Positions 59,748 through 64,000 of a DNA stretch of 64,000 nt are shown in pieces (the stretch's first letter is position 1; the number at the start of each line of letters is the position of its first letter). Source of the DNA: Novosphingobium cyanobacteriorum (GTDB lineage: Bacteria; Pseudomonadota; Alphaproteobacteria; Sphingomonadales; Sphingomonadaceae). The notes beneath the pieces are model-generated. The model ran no database searches. It was not told the DNA's origin and was given only the letters and a program-made list of their open reading frames with translations. Location of the stretch: the NCBI RefSeq assembly GCF_029436685.1, contig NZ_JAROCY010000021.1:1-64000 (forward strand), written 5' to 3'. The translations under genes and the position numbers were made by a program.

Positions 59748-61337
59748 ATGACACAACCCGCACTGCGCGATTCTTTTCTGGCAAACTGGCGGGCCGACGT
59801 TCCCGCCTCGATCGTCGTCGCGCTGGTGGCGCTGCCGCTGTGCCTCGGCGTCGCCCTTGCATCCGGCGCGCCGCTGTTCGCAGGGCTGATCTCGGGGATC
59901 GCCGGCGGTCTCGTCGTCGGCCTGCTCAGCCGCTCCCCCCTGTCGGTCAGCGGCCCCGCCGCCGGTCTCACCGCCATCGTCCTCGCCGCGATCGAGGGGC
60001 TGGCCAGCTACGAGGCGTTCCTGCTCGCGGTCTGCCTTGCCGGCGTGCTGCAGATCGGCTTCTCCTTCCTGCGCGCAGGCATCCTCGCCGAATTCGTGCC
60101 ATCGTCGGTGATCACCGGCATGCTCGCCGCGATCGGCCTGATCCTGATCCTCAAGCAGGTGCCCCACGCCATCGGCTATGATGGTGATCCGATGGGTGAT
60201 TTCGCCTTCGGCCAGGCCGATGGCGGCAACACCCTGCTCGGCATCGTCCGCTTCTTGCGTGAAGACATCCAGTGGGGCGCGGCCATTGTCGCGGCCGCCA
60301 GCCTCGCCTTCCTGTTCTGGTGGGACAAGGCCCGGCCCAAGGAAGGCCCCATGCGCTTCCTGCCCGGCCCGCTGGTCGTGGTGGTGTTCGGCGTGGTCGC
60401 CAATGCGCTGTTCGTGCGCTTCGTCCCCGCGCTCGCCATCGCCCCCACCCATCTCGTCGCCGTGCCGGTCGCAGGCTCGCTCGCCGGCTTTTTCGACCTG
60501 CTGCGCCTGCCCGATTTCAGCGCCATCACGCGGACAGACGTGTGGACGGCCGCTGCCGCGATCGGCATTGTCGCCAGTCTCGAATCCCTGCTCAGCGTTC
60601 AGGCGGTCGACGAGCTCGATCCCCAGCGTCGCGTCACCGACAAGAACCGTGAACTGCTGGCACAGGGCTGCGGCAACCTTGCCGCAGGCTTCCTCGGCGG
60701 CATTCCTGTCACCTCGGTCATCGTGCGCAGCTCGGCCAACGTCGATGCTGGTGCCAAGTCGCAGATGTCGGCCATCCTGCACGCCGTCTGGCTGCTCGCC
60801 AGCGTGCTGCTGATCCCCTTCGTCCTCAACCTCATCCCGCTTTCGGCCCTCGCCGCCGTGCTGATCGCCACCGGGTGGAAGCTCGCCAAGCCGAAACTGT
60901 TCGTCGAACGCTATGCGCAAGGCTGGTCGCAGTTCGCGCCTTTCGTCATCACCATCACCGCCATCCTGTTCACCGATCTCCTCATCGGCATCGCCATCGG
61001 CCTCGCCGTGGGCCTTGGCTTCGTGATCTGGCGCAACATCCAGAATGCGGTCACCGTGGTCCACCATGGCAACGACGTGATGGTCCGCGCCCGTCTCAAC
61101 CTCTACTTCGTGCACAAGGCACAGTTGCAGGAAGCGCTGGCCGCGATCCCCGACGGGCGCACCGTGCTGATCGACCTCTCCGCCACCAACTATGTCGATC
61201 CCGACAACATCGACATCATCAACGCCTTCGTGAAGGCGGCGCCCTTCCGGTCGCTGCGTGTGGTGATCAAGGGCGATGCCCGCGGCAGCCTTGCCCCGCG
61301 CATCCACGCCCCGCTCACCCGCGCCCGCGCCACCTGA
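59748..61337 (+). CDS. SulP family anion (bicarbonate) transporter
   Basis: A 529-aa SulP transporter with 10-12 helices (PASIVVALVALPLCLGVALASG start, LSVSGPAAGLTAIVLA, ASLESLLSVQAVDELDP, NLAAGFLGGIPVTSVIVRSSAN) and a short C-terminal STAS-like domain (VLIDLSATNYVDPDNIDII). ATG 59748 with AGAGAG upstream. Carbonic anhydrase follows 21 nt later, indicating a bicarbonate uptake unit; sulfate is the alternative substrate. Confidence 0.9.
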   Translation: MTQPALRDSFLANWRADVPASIVVALVALPLCLGVALASGAPLFAGLISGIAGGLVVGLLSRSPLSVSGPAAGLTAIVLAAIEGLASYEAFLLAVCLAGVLQIGFSFLRAGILAEFVPSSVITGMLAAIGLILILKQVPHAIGYDGDPMGDFAFGQADGGNTLLGIVRFLREDIQWGAAIVAAASLAFLFWWDKARPKEGPMRFLPGPLVVVVFGVVANALFVRFVPALAIAPTHLVAVPVAGSLAGFFDLLRLPDFSAITRTDVWTAAAAIGIVASLESLLSVQAVDELDPQRRVTDKNRELLAQGCGNLAAGFLGGIPVTSVIVRSSANVDAGAKSQMSAILHAVWLLASVLLIPFVLNLIPLSALAAVLIATGWKLAKPKLFVERYAQGWSQFAPFVITITAILFTDLLIGIAIGLAVGLGFVIWRNIQNAVTVVHHGNDVMVRARLNLYFVHKAQLQEALAAIPDGRTVLIDLSATNYVDPDNIDIINAFVKAAPFRSLRVVIKGDARGSLAPRIHAPLTRARAT

Positions 61338-61358
61338 TCTCCCAAAGCTGGAACCCCG

Positions 61359-61997
61359 ATGCAGGAAATTCCCCAACTTCTTCTCCACAACCGCGCCTGG
61401 GCGGCCGAACAGCTCGCTGAAGACCCCGAATTCTTCACCCGTCGCCTGGATGGGCAGAAGCCCGCGTTCCTGTGGATCGGCTGCTCCGACAGCCGCGTCC
61501 AGCCCGATCACTTCACCCAGGCCGCGCCCGGCGGCCTCTTCGTTCACCGCAACATCGCCAACCTCGTGCGGCCTGACGATGCCAACCTCATGGCGGTGCT
61601 CGATTTCGCGGTGATGACCCTCGGCGTGAACGAGATCGTGATCTGCGGCCATTATGGCTGCGGCGGCATCGCCGCCTCGCTCGGCACCCTTCCCTCGGGG
61701 CCGGTCGGCCATTGGCTCAGCCATGTCGTCGATGTGCTGAACGATCACCGCAGCGCGGTGGAATGCCTCCACGATCACGACGAGCGGGTGAACCGCCTCG
61801 TGGAAATCAACGTCCGCGATCAGCTGCTCCATCTCGCGCAGACGCCCACCGTGCAGGCCGCCTTCGCCCAGGGCCGCCCCCTCACCCTCCACGGCTGGGT
61901 CTACGACCTGCGCGACGGCCTGATCAAACCGCTGCTGGATATCAACGCCGCCACCAACCTCGAAGACGTCGGCGCCCCTGAAAGGGTGTTGGTCTAG
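61359..61997 (+). CDS. can: Beta-class carbonic anhydrase
   Basis: A 212-aa zinc enzyme interconverting CO2 and bicarbonate. Zinc ligands Cys42, His98 and Cys101 sit in GCSDSRV and ICGHYGCGG; the Asp44-Arg46 dyad is present. Encoded with SulP, it would equilibrate imported bicarbonate. Confidence 0.95.
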   Translation: MQEIPQLLLHNRAWAAEQLAEDPEFFTRRLDGQKPAFLWIGCSDSRVQPDHFTQAAPGGLFVHRNIANLVRPDDANLMAVLDFAVMTLGVNEIVICGHYGCGGIAASLGTLPSGPVGHWLSHVVDVLNDHRSAVECLHDHDERVNRLVEINVRDQLLHLAQTPTVQAAFAQGRPLTLHGWVYDLRDGLIKPLLDINAATNLEDVGAPERVLV

Positions 61998-62111
61998 AGC
62001 TTCCCGGGGCAGCAGCCATCGGCCCATTCCGGTGGTTCCTCGCCGGGATGATCGCCCTCGTTTGGCCTTTAAGTGCGCTGCCTTTGGTTATCAGGATGAA
62101 CCGTGATCTTG

Positions 62112-62128
62112 ATCCGGCCTGACCGGAT
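62112..62128. promoter_or_regulatory. Palindrome upstream of the last TonB receptor
   Basis: ATCCGG-CCTGA-CCGGAT, perfect 6-bp arms, 15 bp before the receptor start. It could be an operator or a leader hairpin that affects translation. Confidence 0.4.
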
Positions 62129-62142
62129 GTTAGGGCCAAACG

Positions 62143-64000
62143 ATGCAGCGCATCGCACTCCTTTCCGCCCTTGCAGGCGCCTTGTGCGCGGTTCCCAAAG
62201 CCGGTTGCGCGCAGGAAGTCGTTGCGGGCCAGATCGTTGTCACCGCAACCCCGCTCGGACCTGACGACGGAACCATCGAAACGCGTGACAGCGACCTCGC
62301 CGCCTCCCGCGCCACCGGGCTGGGCGAACACCTCTTTCGTATGGCCCCCGGCATCACCGTCAACGAGCTTCAGGGCAATCCCCTGCAGCCCGACATCGCC
62401 TTTCGCGGGTTTGTCGCTTCGCCACTCTTCGGCACGCCGCAAGGGCTTTCGGTGTTTGTTGACGGGGTGCGGATCAACCAGCCCTTTGCCGAAGTCGTGA
62501 ACTGGGACCTGATCCCCAATTCGGCGATCGCCCGGATTGACGTTGTCGGCAGTACGTCGCCACAGTTCGGGCGCAATTCGCTTGGCGGCGCCATCACCAT
62601 CAACACGCGGGATGGCATCACCGATCCCGGCCTGGGCATGGAGGCCAGCGGCGGCTCCTTTGGCCGCCTTGCCGCGAATGCCAGCTGGGGCGGTCACACC
62701 GCCGGAGCCTTTCACTGGTTCGCCACTGCCGATCATTTCCGCGAACAGGGCTGGCGTCCGCTTTCACCATCGCGCGCAACCCGCGCGTTCGCCAAGCTGG
62801 GCCATGCCGGAACCAATGGCGATATCGCGCTGTCCGGGCTGTTTGCCGATACCGATCTGAACGGCAACGGCCTGCAGGAAATGCGCCTGCTCGCTGCGGA
62901 TCGCCGCAGCATCTACACTGCGCCCGATGAAACCAGGACACGCGCCTGGCTGGTCAACCTGAAGGCCAACCGCACCCTCTCCCCCGCCCTGACCCTGCGG
63001 GGCAACGCCTTCTGGCGGCACACGCGTTCAGCCACCTTCAATGGCGATGTGAACGATGACGTCCTCGGCTCCGATCCCTATCAGCCGACAGCGCCGGAAC
63101 AGGCCGCGCTGATCGCCGCGGGATACACCGGCTTCCCCACCTCTGGCGAAAGCGCCGGCAACACCCCCTTCCCGAAGTGGCGCTGCATCGCCAACGTCCA
63201 GCTTGGGACAGAGCCGAACGAAACCTGCAACGGCCTCGCCAACCGATCCCGCACCCGTCAGGGTGAATGGGGGCTTTCGGGCGAGCTCGTGGCCAGGATG
63301 CAGTTCGCGGGCATCAGCCATCAGTTCACCTTCGGCATCGCCTATGTCCGCGCCAGCGCCACTTTCCGGCAGACCACGCAGTTCGCCTATCTCCTGCCTG
63401 ATCGCACGGTCGTGCCGGTCAATGGCCCGGGCGCCTTCGCCGATGGCAGCCAGTTGTCCGACGATGCCTTCGACGCCCGGGTCGATCTGCACAGCCAAAA
63501 CTCCAGCCTTGGCCTTTATGCGCTGGAAAGCGCCCAGATCGCCAAGGGGCTGCAGTTCGATCTTGCCGCACGCTTCGATCGCACCGTGTTCCACAACCGG
63601 GATCGGATCACGCCCGGCGGCGGAACCGGCTCGCTCGACAGTGATCCCGTGTTCAGTCGCCTCAATCCTTCGGTCGGGCTGTCCTGGCAGCCATCGCCAG
63701 CCACCACCCTCGCGCTGACCTGGTCAAAGGCATCGCGCACGCCCTCGGCGGTCGAACTTGGCTGCTCCGATCCGGAGAGCCCCTGCCGCCTGCCCAATGC
63801 GCTTGCGGGCGATCCGCCCTTGCGGCAGGTCGTGGCCGGCACGCTCGATCTGCGCCTGTCGGCACAGGGCCGCAACTGGACCTTGCGCGCCAATCTCTTC
63901 CACACCGACGCCGCAGACGATATCCTGTTCGTCACCGACAATCCCTCCGGCTACGGCTATTTCCGCAATTTCGGCAAGACGCGCCGCCAGGGCATCGAAC
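62143..64000 (+). CDS. TonB-dependent receptor (C-terminus cut by window end)
   Basis: An open frame from ATG 62143 to the window end, 619 codons without a stop. Signal peptide ends near GCAQE; TonB-box-like QIVVTATP; plug with AFRGFVASPLFGTPQGLSV, VDGVRINQPFAE and PQFGRNSLGGAITI; then barrel strands. The last visible residues (FGKTRRQGIE) are a conserved barrel segment, so perhaps 100-200 residues are missing. Substrate unknown. Confidence 0.9.
   Translation, partial: MQRIALLSALAGALCAVPKAGCAQEVVAGQIVVTATPLGPDDGTIETRDSDLAASRATGLGEHLFRMAPGITVNELQGNPLQPDIAFRGFVASPLFGTPQGLSVFVDGVRINQPFAEVVNWDLIPNSAIARIDVVGSTSPQFGRNSLGGAITINTRDGITDPGLGMEASGGSFGRLAANASWGGHTAGAFHWFATADHFREQGWRPLSPSRATRAFAKLGHAGTNGDIALSGLFADTDLNGNGLQEMRLLAADRRSIYTAPDETRTRAWLVNLKANRTLSPALTLRGNAFWRHTRSATFNGDVNDDVLGSDPYQPTAPEQAALIAAGYTGFPTSGESAGNTPFPKWRCIANVQLGTEPNETCNGLANRSRTRQGEWGLSGELVARMQFAGISHQFTFGIAYVRASATFRQTTQFAYLLPDRTVVPVNGPGAFADGSQLSDDAFDARVDLHSQNSSLGLYALESAQIAKGLQFDLAARFDRTVFHNRDRITPGGGTGSLDSDPVFSRLNPSVGLSWQPSPATTLALTWSKASRTPSAVELGCSDPESPCRLPNALAGDPPLRQVVAGTLDLRLSAQGRNWTLRANLFHTDAADDILFVTDNPSGYGYFRNFGKTRRQGIE

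Noticed and set aside
59604..62027. 807-codon minus-strand frame opposite SulP and carbonic anhydrase
   Set aside because: Shadow frame, His/Asp/Glu/Gly-rich without domain.

Overview
The window is GC-rich, densely packed chromosomal DNA that fits an alphaproteobacterium of the order Sphingomonadales (Novosphingobium/Sphingomonas-like). The reasons are four TonB-dependent receptors, a PepSY/receptor iron operon, a carbohydrate receptor followed by a tryptophan-halogenase-like gene, and many short ATGA/GTGA gene overlaps. This assignment is inference: there is no rRNA or other phylogenetic marker. I saw no tRNA, rRNA, CRISPR array or complete insertion sequence.

Layout. 0.45-4 kb: iron-uptake operon (PepSY membrane protein, small membrane protein, siderophore receptor) behind a Fur-box-like palindrome. 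4.3-11.2 kb (minus): eight-gene operon of SPFH protein, two DUF4178 zinc-ribbon proteins, a 47-aa membrane peptide, DUF350, membrane-anchored spermidine synthase, Tat-exported FAD amine oxidase and AdoMet decarboxylase. 11.3-15.5 kb: RNA-repair locus, rtcR (minus) divergent from rtcB-rtcA (plus), with a canonical sigma-54 promoter and a strong leader hairpin. 16-22.4 kb: a TonB receptor divergent from glyoxalase I, a Dke1-like acetylacetone dioxygenase, D-lactate dehydrogenase Dld and an AraC regulator. 22.4-24.5 kb: a VOC dioxygenase and a fumarylacetoacetase-family hydrolase.

24.7-37.4 kb: sucrose locus with an SLC45-type MFS importer, a GH68 enzyme lacking a signal peptide, a LacI repressor, TonB receptor, halogenase-like flavoenzyme, TPR/2OG oxygenase, ROK fructokinase, a DUF815 ATPase and a second LacI. 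A shared GCAAACGTTTGT-type operator lies before the importer, the receptor and the kinase. 37.4-48.4 kb (minus): acyl-CoA dehydrogenase/phosphotransferase/enoyl-CoA hydratase; fused 2-oxo acid dehydrogenase E1, FabD-like acyltransferase and LMW phosphatase; then a five-gene operon (NTF2-like, GNAT, nitrilase, SBF-like symporter, Tat GDPD). 48.4-64 kb: WrbA, PurC, a chemoreceptor, a large RTX protein, an M16 lipoprotein peptidase, an aldehyde dehydrogenase, SulP plus beta-carbonic anhydrase, and a TonB receptor cut by the window end.

The most interesting systems are: (i) the Dke1-GloA-Dld cluster, which reads as a route acetylacetone -> methylglyoxal -> D-lactate -> pyruvate; (ii) the membrane-associated polyamine operon lying directly behind rtcR; (iii) an acyltransferase lacking the malonyl-binding Arg, overlapping a fused 2-oxo acid dehydrogenase E1; and (iv) the sucrose regulon carrying a halogenase-like enzyme and an oxygenase of unknown purpose.
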